A program made the position numbers and the translations under genes. 64,000 bases of DNA, from assembly GCA_937951485.1 (NCBI GenBank), contig CALEDJ010000018.1, forward strand, positions 40,902 through 104,901. The letters run 5' to 3'. Shown here piece after piece: positions 53,828 to 63,710 of this stretch. How positions within the stretch are numbered: the stretch's first letter is position 1; each line of letters begins with the position of its first letter. The notes under the pieces are model-generated. The model did not search any database and was not told the DNA's origin. It saw only the letters and a list, made by a program, of their open reading frames with translations. This stretch comes from an uncultured bacterium (GTDB taxonomy: Bacteria > Hydrogenedentota > Hydrogenedentia > Hydrogenedentales > CAILVY01).

Positions 53828-55297
53828 TCATCCGTTCCCCGTCTTTTCCGATGCCCGCGCCGACAAGTCCTTGAAAAGTTGCTCCAGTGTCGAGGAGGCA
53901 TTGCCCAGGAGCAGAACGACATTATCCTGATTGTAGAGAGGATTCTCTATGCCGGAGTAGCCGGGTCTGGTGTCCGCATTGCAGATGATGATGCGCCTGG
54001 CCTCGTGGGCGCGCAGGATGGGCATGCCGTAGATGGGTGTGCCCACGGCGGTGTTCGCCGCCGGGTTTACCACGTCGCACGCGCCGACGATGATGGCCAC
54101 ATCGGTCCGGGGGAATTCCGGGTTGATGTGTTCGATTTGGACCATTTTGTCGTAGGGGATGTCCACATCCGCGAGCAGTACAGTCATGTGGCCGGGCATG
54201 CGGCCCGCCACGGGGTGAATGGCGAATTTCACATCCGCGCCCCGGCTTTCCAGCAGTTCGTAGATGTCCCGGACTTGCCCCTCCGCCTCGCCCAGCGCCA
54301 TCCCGTATCCGGGGATGATGACGACGGATTTGGCTTCGATCAGGGCTTCCACGGGGTCGAATGGGGCACGGTCGGCGGCTTCCTTCCCCGCCACCGATTC
54401 CGGCCCCGGCGGCGCTGGAGATGTCGCAGTTTCCGTTTCCACCGGCTTTTGGCCGGCATACGCAGCATCCGGGACAGTGCCGGCGGCAGTGGCGCCCGTC
54501 AGCACCTGTGCCAGCGACCGGTTCATGGCGCCGCACATGATGCGGGTCAGGATGAAGCCCGATGCGCCGACGATGGCGCCCGCCGCCACGAGAAATGCAT
54601 TGTCCACCACAAAGCCGCAGATACTCGCCGCAATGCCGGACAGCGAGTTTAAAAGGGATATTGTGATGGGCATGTCCGCGCCGCCCACCGGCAGGGCCAG
54701 CACCACGCCGGCCATCAGGGCGCACGCGCCCAAGGCCGGCATCCATGCGGTCAATTCGACACCTGATGCCTGGCTCCGCATCAGCGGGGCCAGGAACAAC
54801 AGCGCGAGGAACCCGGCCACGACAAGGCGATACGCCAAACGAATCCGAACAGGTTGCTGCGACAGAATCCGGTGGAGTTTGCCCGCCGCGACGAGGCTTC
54901 CGCTGAGGGTAACGCCGCCGACCGCGACGGCGAGCCCGCCCGTAACCTGGTCGGCGAACGCTGCCGCGTCGCTCCTGTCGCCGAGCGCCACAATGGCCGT
55001 AAACATGGAGGCCGCGCCGCCCAGTCCGTTCAGCAGGGCCACCATCTGCGGCATTTGGAGCATGGTCACGCGCAACGCGAGGACGAGGCCCAACACAGCA
55101 CCGGCGGCGAGCGACACAACTATGATCGGCTGCGGCAGGATGTTGTTGCGCCAAAGCACCAATACGATGGCTGTGAGCAGGCTCAGGGCCGTCAGGCGGT
55201 TCCCCTGCACCGCCGTTTCCGGTGTGCTCATCAACCGGATACCCGCCAGGATGGCGGCCGCCAGCACTATCTCGACCCAGATAAACATGTCGGGCAA
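53828..55297 (-). CDS. pntB: NAD(P) transhydrogenase subunit beta
   Basis: The 489-residue membrane protein has about nine hydrophobic segments (residues 1-275) and a C-terminal NADP(H)-binding domain III: VVIIPGYGMALGEAEGQVRD, HPVAGRMPGHMTVLLADVD, then IVGACDVVNPAANT and CNADTRPGYSGIENPL. A loop between them is Pro/Glu-rich. With PntA1 and PntA2 it couples proton translocation to hydride transfer between NADH and NADP+. In this organism it could adjust NADPH made or used by the diaphorase part of the Hdr-Nuo complex. Confidence 0.95.
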   Translation of the reverse strand: MPDMFIWVEIVLAAAILAGIRLMSTPETAVQGNRLTALSLLTAIVLVLWRNNILPQPIIVVSLAAGAVLGLVLALRVTMLQMPQMVALLNGLGGAASMFTAIVALGDRSDAAAFADQVTGGLAVAVGGVTLSGSLVAAGKLHRILSQQPVRIRLAYRLVVAGFLALLFLAPLMRSQASGVELTAWMPALGACALMAGVVLALPVGGADMPITISLLNSLSGIAASICGFVVDNAFLVAAGAIVGASGFILTRIMCGAMNRSLAQVLTGATAAGTVPDAAYAGQKPVETETATSPAPPGPESVAGKEAADRAPFDPVEALIEAKSVVIIPGYGMALGEAEGQVRDIYELLESRGADVKFAIHPVAGRMPGHMTVLLADVDIPYDKMVQIEHINPEFPRTDVAIIVGACDVVNPAANTAVGTPIYGMPILRAHEARRIIICNADTRPGYSGIENPLYNQDNVVLLLGNASSTLEQLFKDLSARASEKTGNG

Positions 55298-55308
55298 TGT
55301 CCCCGGCC

Positions 55309-55578
55309 CTATCGTTTGGCGCGAAACTTCTTAAGAATCCGGTCGGTTACCACGAAACCGCCCGCCACATTGACCATGGCAAGAACAATCGCCAGCGCGC
55401 CCAACAGCCTGTTGCCGGTGGCCAGCGCCGCAGCGGTCGCGGTCAGCGCGCCCAGTACGGTCACGCCGGATATGGCATTCATGCCGGACATCAGGGGGGT
55501 GTGCAGGAGCGGCGGCACCTGTCGGATAACGCGGTACCCCAGCGCCGAGGCGATGACAAATACGGCGAAAAGCATCAT
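55309..55578 (-). CDS. pntA2: NAD(P) transhydrogenase subunit alpha part 2
   Basis: The ATG at 55578 overlaps the pntA1 stop by one base (TGATG) and gives 89 residues, preferred over a longer frame starting at 55614. Three membrane helices are visible (MMLFAVFVIASALGYRVI, VTVLGALTATAAALATGN, LLGALAIVLAMVNVAGGF) with TPLMSGMNAISG between them, as in PntA2. It separates the alpha subunit into two polypeptides, as in many bacteria. Confidence 0.93.
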   Translation of the reverse strand: MMLFAVFVIASALGYRVIRQVPPLLHTPLMSGMNAISGVTVLGALTATAAALATGNRLLGALAIVLAMVNVAGGFVVTDRILKKFRAKR

Positions 55579-56783
55579 CAGGCGCACGGCGTCGGCCCCT
55601 TCCTTTCGGCGCACAGCGCCATGGCCTCCAGTGCGCCTTCATGCACCACCTCGCCGTTCAGCGTAACCAGCGTTGGACCGATGATCTCGTCGTTGCGGTC
55701 GGCCCGCACACGGCCATCCTCCACCAGATACGAGAGGAAATGAAAAAGATTGTGCGAAAAGAGCCACGAGGCGCTTCGCGGCATATATCCTGGAATGTTC
55801 TTGACCCCGATGATGGTCACGCCGTGCTTGACCACGGACTTGCCGGGTTCTGTCAGGGCGCAGTTGCCGCCCTGGTCTATAGCGATGTCCACGATGACCG
55901 ACCCGGTTTGCATGTTCTTGACCATGTCTTCGGTAATGATGACCGGCGCCATGTGACCGGGCACCAGCGCCGACAGGATCACAATGTCCGCCTGCGCCAC
56001 GATATCCCGGATGGCTTCCTGTTCGCGCTTCAGCCATTCGGGAGGCAGGTCTTTGGCGTAACCTCCTTTGCCCATGGCGATTTCACCGGGTATCCCCGTC
56101 TCGACGATTTGAGCGCGGAGACTTCGGGCCTGTTCGACGGCCTCGGGCCGGATATCCGTGGCGAAATTGGACGATCCCAGCCGTTTCGCCGTGGCCAGCG
56201 CCTGGAGCCCCGCGACGCCCGTCCCCACGATGAATACCTTCGCGGGGGACAGCATCCCCACGGCGGTATTGGTCAATGGCATGAAACACCCCAGTTCGTT
56301 CGCCGCCATGATGACGCTTTTGTATCCCGCGATCGTGCTCATGGAGGTCAGCGCATCCATCGGCTGCGCATTGGTGATGCGCGGCACGCCGTCCAGCGTG
56401 AAACTGAGAACGCCGTGCGCCGCCAGGTCCCGAACCATTTGATGATTTGCGGGCGACGCCGGATGCAGGAACGCCACCAGGGTCTGCCCCCGCTTCATCA
56501 TCCCCACTTCATGCCGGTTCCTGCGGGAATCGAATTGCGGTTCCTTGACTTTGAGGATAATATCGGCGCGCGCGAAGACTTCCCCGCTGTCCGCAACCAC
56601 CTCCGCGCCGGCGCGCAGATACGCATCGTCCGCATGATGGGAATCCACACCGGCGCCGCGTTCAACAAGCACATGCGCCCCTTCCGCGACAAACCCCGCG
56701 ACCGTTTCAGGAATCGCCGAGACACGATACTCGTGCTCCATGATTTCCTTGGGAACCCCCAGCGTAAGCCCTTCAAACCGCAT
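55578..56783 (-). CDS. pntA1: NAD(P) transhydrogenase subunit alpha part 1
   Basis: The ATG at 56783, with a GGAGG box, gives 401 residues; an upstream in-frame start adds ten unlikely residues. The NAD-binding domain has VFIVGTGVAGLQALATAKRLG, TDIRPEAVEQ, and LVPGHMAPVIITEDMV. The N-terminal region GVPKEIMEHEYRVSAIPETV is that of the alanine dehydrogenase/PNT family. Because pntA2 and pntB follow directly, transhydrogenase is preferred over alanine dehydrogenase. Confidence 0.94.
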   Translation of the reverse strand: MRFEGLTLGVPKEIMEHEYRVSAIPETVAGFVAEGAHVLVERGAGVDSHHADDAYLRAGAEVVADSGEVFARADIILKVKEPQFDSRRNRHEVGMMKRGQTLVAFLHPASPANHQMVRDLAAHGVLSFTLDGVPRITNAQPMDALTSMSTIAGYKSVIMAANELGCFMPLTNTAVGMLSPAKVFIVGTGVAGLQALATAKRLGSSNFATDIRPEAVEQARSLRAQIVETGIPGEIAMGKGGYAKDLPPEWLKREQEAIRDIVAQADIVILSALVPGHMAPVIITEDMVKNMQTGSVIVDIAIDQGGNCALTEPGKSVVKHGVTIIGVKNIPGYMPRSASWLFSHNLFHFLSYLVEDGRVRADRNDEIIGPTLVTLNGEVVHEGALEAMALCAERKGPTPCA

Positions 56784-56813
56784 CGTGCAAACCTCCACTT
56801 CACAGTATTGCAC

Positions 56814-57233
56814 TTATAGATGATAGTCGCCCGCAGACTCGGGCTGATACAGCAACTCCTCGATCAGAAATTCCGTCCTGCCTTTGGGCAACTCCGCTTC
56901 GAAGGTATCACCCACTTTATAGCCCAGCATGGCCGCGCCCAGCGGCGCAAGCACCGAAATGCGTCCGTTTTCCGGGGATTGCTCCGAGGGATACACCACG
57001 GTGCATTCCATTTTTTTCTGACTCGCCACGTCTCTCAGGCGCACCCGCGAACGCATCGTTATCACGTCGGGCGGCGTTTCCATCGGGTCAAGTATAATCT
57101 GGGCGCGATGGATTTCCTTGTCGAGATAGCGGATATGCGGCAACTCCCGCTTGTCGGGAAATTCCTGCAATGTGGCCAGGCAATCCAGGAGACGCTGTCT
57201 GTCCTGCGCCGTGATAAAAATATGCTTTGCCAT
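56814..57233 (-). CDS. rnk: GreA/GreB-family Rnk-like regulator
   Basis: The 139-residue protein has an N-terminal coiled-coil-like region (ITAQDRQRLLDCLATLQEFP) and a C-terminal FKBP-like GreA domain (VLAPLGAAMLGYKVGDTFEA, followed by LPKGRTEFLIEELLYQPES). This short helical arm is typical of Rnk, which binds RNA polymerase without the usual GreA cleavage tip. The ATG has an AGGAGGT box. It sits just upstream of the pnt operon on the same strand, 30 nt before pntA1, so it may be co-transcribed. Confidence 0.85.
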   Translation of the reverse strand: MAKHIFITAQDRQRLLDCLATLQEFPDKRELPHIRYLDKEIHRAQIILDPMETPPDVITMRSRVRLRDVASQKKMECTVVYPSEQSPENGRISVLAPLGAAMLGYKVGDTFEAELPKGRTEFLIEELLYQPESAGDYHL

Positions 57234-58200
57234 GTGTTTACGACCTCCTGCGTCCTTTCCCGGCTAGCCATAGGGGATCAGCAACAATCATCCCTCTCAC
57301 CGCCGGCTGAAAGAGCAGTTATCTATCCCGCCTTTCGGAGCGTATGCACGGGTATCACAGAACAGGCGTTTTCTCAGCGCGGAAAAGGGCCGAAAAAACG
57401 TTGTCTATTTCGTCAAAGACTTGTCTCAGGATAGGCATTTGCGATCATGACTGTCAAGAATCCCAGATTCCTCTCCGCGTGTTTTCCATCGCCCTTGTTC
57501 CCATCATTGCGAACGAACCGCCTTCGGCCGGCGATTCGCTGAAGAAAGAGGATGTGCTTTCACAACATTTTTGGACAAATGAACGCGGTACTCAGTGGTA
57601 GTTCCCGTTGTTGGGTGTTTGCGGTGGCCTTGGGCGACGACTACAAGCACCCCGGAGGAGCGTTCTGGCCGCAGCACAAAAAGGCTCAACCGGAAGGTTC
57701 TCGTTTGCATCGGGAACATAGAAAAGAACTATCGGATTCGACTTCAATCTGCTAAAACATGACACACTTTCTTAGCAGGCATTTTTACGGCGCGGGCAGC
57801 AAACACAAGATGTCCACGTGCTGACACGGATTGATCAGTGACGGCGAGCAGACATCCTCGCACATGCGTTTTTCAAGGGTATGCCACGCCATTTCGGACG
57901 CCATCGAGGACTGTGGGCGACCCGGTGGCGGTAAAACCGTTTTCCCCGCCGATGCAAAAAGAGAACTTGCCGCCGCTACATTGTCAGGAAAAGTTCAGCA
58001 GCCGGAGGCGGGCCGGGGCAGAGTTTTGGAGTACAGGCTTTAGCCTGTTGGGGAGGGAGGTGAGACGCCTGCGCTACGTTGTCGGACATGTCGGACGCGG
58101 CGGACGGGTCGGACCTGTGCCTCCAGCCAACTTCCGCATTCCGAACGCCGCATTCCACTCTCGGCATTCCACACTCCGCATTCCGCATTCGGCACTCGTC
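57234..58200. other. Gene-poor region with repeat fragments
   Basis: Nothing convincing is coded in these 967 bases. A plus-strand open frame at 57831-58043 and a minus-strand one at 57504-57719 have weak protein-like composition and no recognised domain; they may be decayed genes. A dispersed palindromic repeat lies at about 58022-58080 (ttttggagtacaggctttag and following hairpin). From 58130 to 58200 the sequence repeats gcattccgcattc-like units that also appear near 59990. No tRNA or ncRNA was seen. Confidence 0.5.
58022..58080 (+). repeat. Palindromic dispersed repeat (third locus)
   Basis: A degenerate copy of the caggcttcagcctg-type element, here caggctttagcctg, with a downstream partial gagacgcctgcgct segment. 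It belongs to the family seen near 13690 and 36340. Confidence 0.6.
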
Positions 58201-59964
58201 TCACCGCGCATACCCCAGACTTTTCGGCGGCGCGGTGAATCGTCCGTCACCCCAGGGAATCAACCGCCCGCATTCGCGGTCGCCTTCGAGGGTGGCCTCG
58301 GTCATGATACGCACCGCTTCCGCCTGGAATCCCCGCACGTGGATTTCCATGGGCCGGTCGGCCAGGTTCACCCAGAACAGCGCGTTGCCGGCGCGCGCCG
58401 CCTTGACCCAATCGGGCTGCGTGGAGTCGCAGCGCCACACCGGATCGCCCGCGCGGGTGTTACGTGTGAAAGCCGCGACAACGTGGAAGATCGGACGGAC
58501 GCTCCAGCCGCGATCGCCGAAATTCCACAGGCCGAAGCGCATGGGCGTCTGGCCGCCGGGGTAATACATCTCGTGGATGCACCATGTGACGAATCCCGCG
58601 ACTCCCGCGTTCAGCCCGTCAATGAAGCACGCCTGGCTCCACAGCGCGTAAGGATATTCTTCCATGTACGGGTTTTTGTCAGGCGGCCGGGTGCGCTCAT
58701 CGGTCAGGCCGAATTCCGCGACGATGAAGGGCTTGCGCGGCGCGCGCGCCGCGAGCATCGCGACGCGGTCGCGGAACAGGTCCCCCGCAAAGGGCAGCGC
58801 CGATTCATGCAGGTAAAAATGGGAGGCGAAGAGGTCGCACGCCGCGAAGTAGTCGTCATTTTTCACGCAATGCGCGAACCAGATTTCCCCGTCGCCGTCG
58901 TCGCTGCCGACGATATTGACCTTCAACCCCCGCGCCTTGATTTCTCCGGCGACCAGTTGGTGGATGCGCACAAATTTCTCGAACGATTCGCCGGATTTGA
59001 TGTAGAACAGGTTGGGTTCGTTGGTGAGGGTCCAGTCCTGCACGCAGGTGTAGCCTTTGGTTTTGATCAGATGCTCGAGCAGCATGCCGATGGCCTTGGC
59101 GAGCCGTTCCGGATTCCCCCAAGGGTTTTCAACCGCCCACTCGACGCCGGTCACATTCACGCGCGCGCCGATCCGCTGGTACAAATCCAATGTGCGGTAG
59201 TGGCTGAGCATGTTGTCGCTGTCCCAGGTGAAGGTCTCCGCGTCCAGCGACGGGTTCCAATCGTTGTACCAGAAGAACATGCGAACATAGTCGGGCTGCA
59301 TCCATTCGATCCGCGCTTCGCGCAGCGCAATCGCCGCCTCATCCGCGCCGCGCGCGGCGTTTTCCCGGTTGTAGAACCAGCCGTCGTCTTCCGCGCCGAA
59401 CCCGATCAACGCGTCGCAGGTTTTCTCCTGCGTCACGGTGATCTCGGCGTAATCCGCCGTCGGCGCGAGCGCGCGGTCCGGGAGCCGGACGAGTCGCACA
59501 TTGCGGAACTCCGCACGTCCCCGGCCGTGCAGCAGCAGGAGCAGCCCTGCCCGGACGGTCCCTTCCGGCGCGCAGCCCCGCGCGGTCATGGCGGTCCACC
59601 CCTCCAGTCCCGGTTGGATGACGGCGTCGTTGTGCGCAATGCGGCGGTTGTCGGCATCATAGAACGCAATGGACAGATACAGTCCGTGGCCGGCGCGGAT
59701 TTTTTGACCCTGCCCCTCTGCTTCTGCGCGGAACATCATCCCCGGTTCCGCCGGCCACTTCTGAAAAACATGCCGCCACTTGACTTCTTCCGTGTCATCC
59801 GCTTCCAGCCGCAGCACCTTCCCCCACGGCGTATCAGTCACCACCGCGCGCGTGTCGTCGGGGTGCCGCGACCAGGTATCGAGACCATGGAGAAAATCCG
59901 GGTTTGCCAGCAGATTTTCGGGCTGCGCCGCCAGCGCGATCCAGGTGATCATATACAACGCCAT
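58201..59964 (-). CDS. Secreted GH-A clan glycoside hydrolase (GH5/GH39-like)
   Basis: The 587-residue protein has a short signal (MALYMITWIALAAQ), an N-terminal beta-sandwich of carbohydrate-binding type (about 15-165), and a TIM barrel. The acid/base Glu is in LTNEPNLFY and the nucleophile Glu in FIVAEFGLTD, which fits a retaining clan GH-A enzyme. MFFWYNDWNPS and FVTWCIHEMYYPGG are further barrel segments. A short beta domain ends the protein. The exact family cannot be assigned by eye. A GAGGAG box precedes the ATG. It is divergent from the GH13 gene. Confidence 0.82.
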   Translation of the reverse strand: MALYMITWIALAAQPENLLANPDFLHGLDTWSRHPDDTRAVVTDTPWGKVLRLEADDTEEVKWRHVFQKWPAEPGMMFRAEAEGQGQKIRAGHGLYLSIAFYDADNRRIAHNDAVIQPGLEGWTAMTARGCAPEGTVRAGLLLLLHGRGRAEFRNVRLVRLPDRALAPTADYAEITVTQEKTCDALIGFGAEDDGWFYNRENAARGADEAAIALREARIEWMQPDYVRMFFWYNDWNPSLDAETFTWDSDNMLSHYRTLDLYQRIGARVNVTGVEWAVENPWGNPERLAKAIGMLLEHLIKTKGYTCVQDWTLTNEPNLFYIKSGESFEKFVRIHQLVAGEIKARGLKVNIVGSDDGDGEIWFAHCVKNDDYFAACDLFASHFYLHESALPFAGDLFRDRVAMLAARAPRKPFIVAEFGLTDERTRPPDKNPYMEEYPYALWSQACFIDGLNAGVAGFVTWCIHEMYYPGGQTPMRFGLWNFGDRGWSVRPIFHVVAAFTRNTRAGDPVWRCDSTQPDWVKAARAGNALFWVNLADRPMEIHVRGFQAEAVRIMTEATLEGDRECGRLIPWGDGRFTAPPKSLGYAR

Positions 59965-60118
59965 CTTTGATGCTCCTCGTATGCTTTATTCCGCATTCCG
60001 CACTCCGCAATTGCCCGACTTGGTATCATCCCGCCGGAATGCGGTATCATTCAATGATCCACATGGCGGGGCGGTGACATGCCGCCGACAGGCAGACGTG
60101 GGAAGAATACTCGAAACA

Positions 60119-63100
60119 ATGCAGATTCGCCAGAAAAACCTCTCCTGGTCCGGCTTTTATCCCTATGGGTATCCGTTGTCCCGCGCGGCGCGCGCGCGTT
60201 TCGGCGTCAGCGCACCGTCGCCGGAGGCGCGTACCCAGGCGGGGCGCGTGCAGGCCGCGCGGCTTCTGGCCGCGCGCCTGAACGAACAGCGCGACTTCAG
60301 CCAGCCACAGACGCGCCCCGCGCGCGCGGGTGAAGTGCTGGGCATGGGGCTGCTCACGGAAATCCTCCGGTACGTTGCCGACCTCTACTGCTTCACGCAC
60401 TTTCCCGGCGCGATGCGCCTCGCGTTGACGTGGGCTGACGGCAAGACGGACGGTGCGGCGAACCGCACGTTTCCAGCGTTTGTTGACCTGTTTCCCCCGG
60501 AGGAGGTCTTCTCCGGGAAACGCGATGGCGCTGCATTCCTGAAAGGTGAAACGGCGGGCAGAAGTCACCGCGAACAAGCGGGCCGCGAGACACTGCTGCT
60601 CCGCATCACGTCGGAAAACCCGGCGCTGGCGCCCTATCGCGAACTTTTTGACGACGCGCCCTTGAAGGCGATTGCGCCCTATGAACCGCTGGTCAATGCA
60701 CTGGACCACTTTTTCGCGGATCAGCCGGTCATGCCGGCCACGGGCCAGACGCTGAGCGCCATGCTGCGCGCGCCGATGCTGGCCAGCCCGGATTCCATCG
60801 AGGGCCAATTGGAATATGTCCGCCACCAGTGGCGCGGACTTCTGCCGGAGGACCTTCTGGAGCAACTGCTGCTCGCGCAGGATATCCTGCGCGAGGAGAC
60901 CACATGGCGCGGCCCGGGTCCCGGCCCCATCGAGGCGTTGCGTTTCGGCTGGCTCGCCGACATGGGCTACGCGGAACCGGAAGCATTCAGCGTGGATATG
61001 GACTGGATGCCGAACCTGGTGCTCATCGCCAAGTCGGTTTATGTGTGGCTGTATCAGTTGTCGCGGCAATTCGGCCGCGAAATTGCGCATCTCGACCAGA
61101 TACCCAACGAGACGCTGGACCTGCTCGCAGGCTGGGGATTCACCGGGCTGTGGCTCATCGGCGTGTGGGAGCGTTCGCCCGCGTCGCGCGACATCAAGCG
61201 GATGATGGGCAACCCCGAAGCAGAATCGTCGGCCTATTCACTCTACGATTATCAGATTGCGGCCGACCTCGGCGGCGAAGCCGCCTACCGCGACCTGGCC
61301 GCGCGCGCCTGGCAACGCGGAATACGCCTGGCCAGCGACATGGTGCCGAATCACATGGGCCTCTATTCCCGATGGGTCATCGAGCATCCCGACTGGTTCA
61401 TCCAGTTGCCCTATCCGCCGTTCCCGTCCTACCGCTTTACCGGCCCGAACCTCTCGCACGATAGCCGCGTGGACCTCTACATCGAGGACGGCTACTGGAA
61501 CCATTCGGACGCCGCCGTCGTCTTCAAGCGCGTGGACCATGGGACCGGCGACACGCGCTACATCTACCACGGCAACGACGGCACGAGCATGCCCTGGAAC
61601 GACACGGCGCAGTTGAACTTCACACTGCCGCAGGTGCGCGAAGCGGTGATTCAAACCATCCTGCATGTGGCACGACTCTTTCCCATCATCCGCTTCGACG
61701 CGGCCATGACGCTCGCCAAACGCCATTACCAGCGCCTGTGGTTTCCCAAGCCCGGCGACGCCGGCGCGATCCCCTCGCGCGCCGAGCACGGCATGAGCAA
61801 AGCGGAATTCGACCGGGTATTCCCTGTCGAATTCTGGCGCGAGGTGGTGGACCGCATCGCGGCGGAAGCGCCGGACACGCTTCTGCTCGCCGAGGCCTTC
61901 TGGCTGATGGAAGGTTATTTCGTCCGCACGCTCGGCATGCACCGCGTCTATAACAGCGCGTTCATGAACATGCTGAAGATGGAAGACAACGCGAAATACC
62001 GCCAGACCGTGAAGAACGTGCTCGAATTCAGCCCGGAAGTGCTCCAGCGATTCGTTAATTTCATGAACAATCCCGACGAGGAAACCGCCGATGTACAGTT
62101 CGGGCGCGGCGATAAATACATCGGCGTCGCCGTGCTCATGGTCACCATGCCCGGCCTGCCCATGTTCGGTCACGGCCAGATCGAAGGCTTCCGCGAAAAA
62201 TATGGCATGGAATACCGCAGATCCTACTGGGACGAGACGCCCGACCCGCACCTGGTCTGGCGACATGAGACCGAAATCTTCCCCCTCATGCGACGGCGGC
62301 ACCTCTTCAGCGGCGCGCGCCATTTCGCGCTCTTCGACTTCGTCACCGACGCCGGGTGGGTGGACGAAAACGTCTTCGCCTACGCCAACCGCTGCGGCGG
62401 CGAGCGCGCGCTTATTGTCTATAACAACGCCTATGCGCGCACGCGCGGCACGCTGCACCTTTCGACGGCGATCAACGAAGGCTCGGTCGAGCAACCCCGG
62501 CTCCGCCGCGTGTCGCTGGCCGAGGCGCTTGCACTGAACGGCGCGGACACCTGCTACTACATCTTCCGCGACCACCGCACCGGCCTGGAATACCTGCGCC
62601 ACGCGCCGCGTCTCGCCGAGACGGGGCTGCGCATGGAACTCGGCGAGTACCAGTATTGCGCCTTTCTGGACTGGCGCGAAGTGCACGACCTCGACCACTC
62701 CTGGGGCCGCCTGCACGCCACCCTCGGCGAACAGGGTGTGCCCAGCGTCGAAGACGCCTACCACGAAATGCACCTGAAGTCCGTGATTGAACCGTTCCGC
62801 AACCTCGTGAGCGCAGCCTTGATACGCCGCATCGCCGAGGCGAAAGCGCCGAAGGGCTATCGCGGAGATTTCCGCCAGGCCATGCGCGCATTCCTTGAAG
62901 CCGCCGCACAGCGCCTCGACCGCGCCGCCGACCCCGCGCCCATCATCGCCGAAACGGAGGCCGACCTGCGGCGTGTCGCCACAGCGGACAAGTTGCTGAA
63001 AAAAGCCGGGCATTACCCCGAGGCCATCGCCTACCTGAAGTCGGGCATTCCCGACGGCGACCCGCAGGCGCGTTTCCGGCGAACGCTGGTTGTCTGGGCC

Positions 63101-63592
63101 ATGGTGCGCGGTATCGGCGCGCTTGCGCGCCCCGCATCCGGCGACGGCTTCGAAGTCGCCGCGACCAGCGCCGCCTGGCTTCACGAGTGGCACCTGCTCA
63201 AACAGATCGCCCGCGCCTTCCGCGAAATGGACGACGACCCCTGGCGGGCTGACATGGATGCGCGGCTCGTCCGCCTCTGCGTCGCCCACGCGCATCGGTT
63301 GCCCCTTCTGCACCAGGAACCCTGGGGGCCGGTGCTCGATCCGATTTTCCGCGATCCCGACGCCCGCGCCTTCCTGCAGGTGAACCGCTTTGGCGGCCGC
63401 GTATGGATCAACAAAGAACAGTTCGAGCGCCTGATGCACATGCTTGTGTTCAGCGTGGCCCTGGAAAACCTGGACGACGGCCCCGCCGCCGCCGACACCC
63501 TCATGTCCTGCGTCGAAGACGCCCAAACCCTGATCACCGCCGCCGCAGACGCCGGATACGACCTCCAGCGAATGCTTGACAGTGTGAAATAG
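60119..63592 (+). CDS. Large GH13-family (alpha-amylase superfamily) protein with C-terminal helical extension
   Basis: The ATG at 60119 gives 1157 residues; upstream GTG codons (60074, 60098) are alternatives because the ribosome site is weak. The barrel has region I DMVPNHMG, region II IRFDAAMTLAK with the nucleophile Asp, and region III LLAEAFW with the acid Glu. Region IV is FMNNPDEE: the usual NHD has Pro in place of His, which is unusual and may alter substrate binding. A 300-residue N-terminal part precedes the barrel, and about 270 helical residues follow its beta domain. No signal peptide is seen, so glycogen or maltodextrin metabolism in the cytoplasm is plausible. Confidence 0.83.
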   Translation: MQIRQKNLSWSGFYPYGYPLSRAARARFGVSAPSPEARTQAGRVQAARLLAARLNEQRDFSQPQTRPARAGEVLGMGLLTEILRYVADLYCFTHFPGAMRLALTWADGKTDGAANRTFPAFVDLFPPEEVFSGKRDGAAFLKGETAGRSHREQAGRETLLLRITSENPALAPYRELFDDAPLKAIAPYEPLVNALDHFFADQPVMPATGQTLSAMLRAPMLASPDSIEGQLEYVRHQWRGLLPEDLLEQLLLAQDILREETTWRGPGPGPIEALRFGWLADMGYAEPEAFSVDMDWMPNLVLIAKSVYVWLYQLSRQFGREIAHLDQIPNETLDLLAGWGFTGLWLIGVWERSPASRDIKRMMGNPEAESSAYSLYDYQIAADLGGEAAYRDLAARAWQRGIRLASDMVPNHMGLYSRWVIEHPDWFIQLPYPPFPSYRFTGPNLSHDSRVDLYIEDGYWNHSDAAVVFKRVDHGTGDTRYIYHGNDGTSMPWNDTAQLNFTLPQVREAVIQTILHVARLFPIIRFDAAMTLAKRHYQRLWFPKPGDAGAIPSRAEHGMSKAEFDRVFPVEFWREVVDRIAAEAPDTLLLAEAFWLMEGYFVRTLGMHRVYNSAFMNMLKMEDNAKYRQTVKNVLEFSPEVLQRFVNFMNNPDEETADVQFGRGDKYIGVAVLMVTMPGLPMFGHGQIEGFREKYGMEYRRSYWDETPDPHLVWRHETEIFPLMRRRHLFSGARHFALFDFVTDAGWVDENVFAYANRCGGERALIVYNNAYARTRGTLHLSTAINEGSVEQPRLRRVSLAEALALNGADTCYYIFRDHRTGLEYLRHAPRLAETGLRMELGEYQYCAFLDWREVHDLDHSWGRLHATLGEQGVPSVEDAYHEMHLKSVIEPFRNLVSAALIRRIAEAKAPKGYRGDFRQAMRAFLEAAAQRLDRAADPAPIIAETEADLRRVATADKLLKKAGHYPEAIAYLKSGIPDGDPQARFRRTLVVWAMVRGIGALARPASGDGFEVAATSAAWLHEWHLLKQIARAFREMDDDPWRADMDARLVRLCVAHAHRLPLLHQEPWGPVLDPIFRDPDARAFLQVNRFGGRVWINKEQFERLMHMLVFSVALENLDDGPAAADTLMSCVEDAQTLITAAADAGYDLQRMLDSVK

Positions 63593-63710
63593 CACGCCCC
63601 GCTTCGCCTGTCATTTTCAATGGCATGTAACGCCCGAGAAATCCAATCTTTCGGTCAGTGCTGTCCAAAATAATATGCTTAGCGTTGAGAATGGCCTTCG
63701 ATCATATTGA

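Noticed and set aside
55578-56783. Alanine dehydrogenase instead of PntA1
   Set aside because: The sequence family is shared, but pntA2 and pntB follow immediately with coupling, so transhydrogenase is the simpler reading.
61238-63595. A 785-codon minus-strand open frame opposite the GH13 gene
   Set aside because: Its translation has no domain and the plus strand encodes clear GH13 catalytic regions, so it is a codon-bias shadow.
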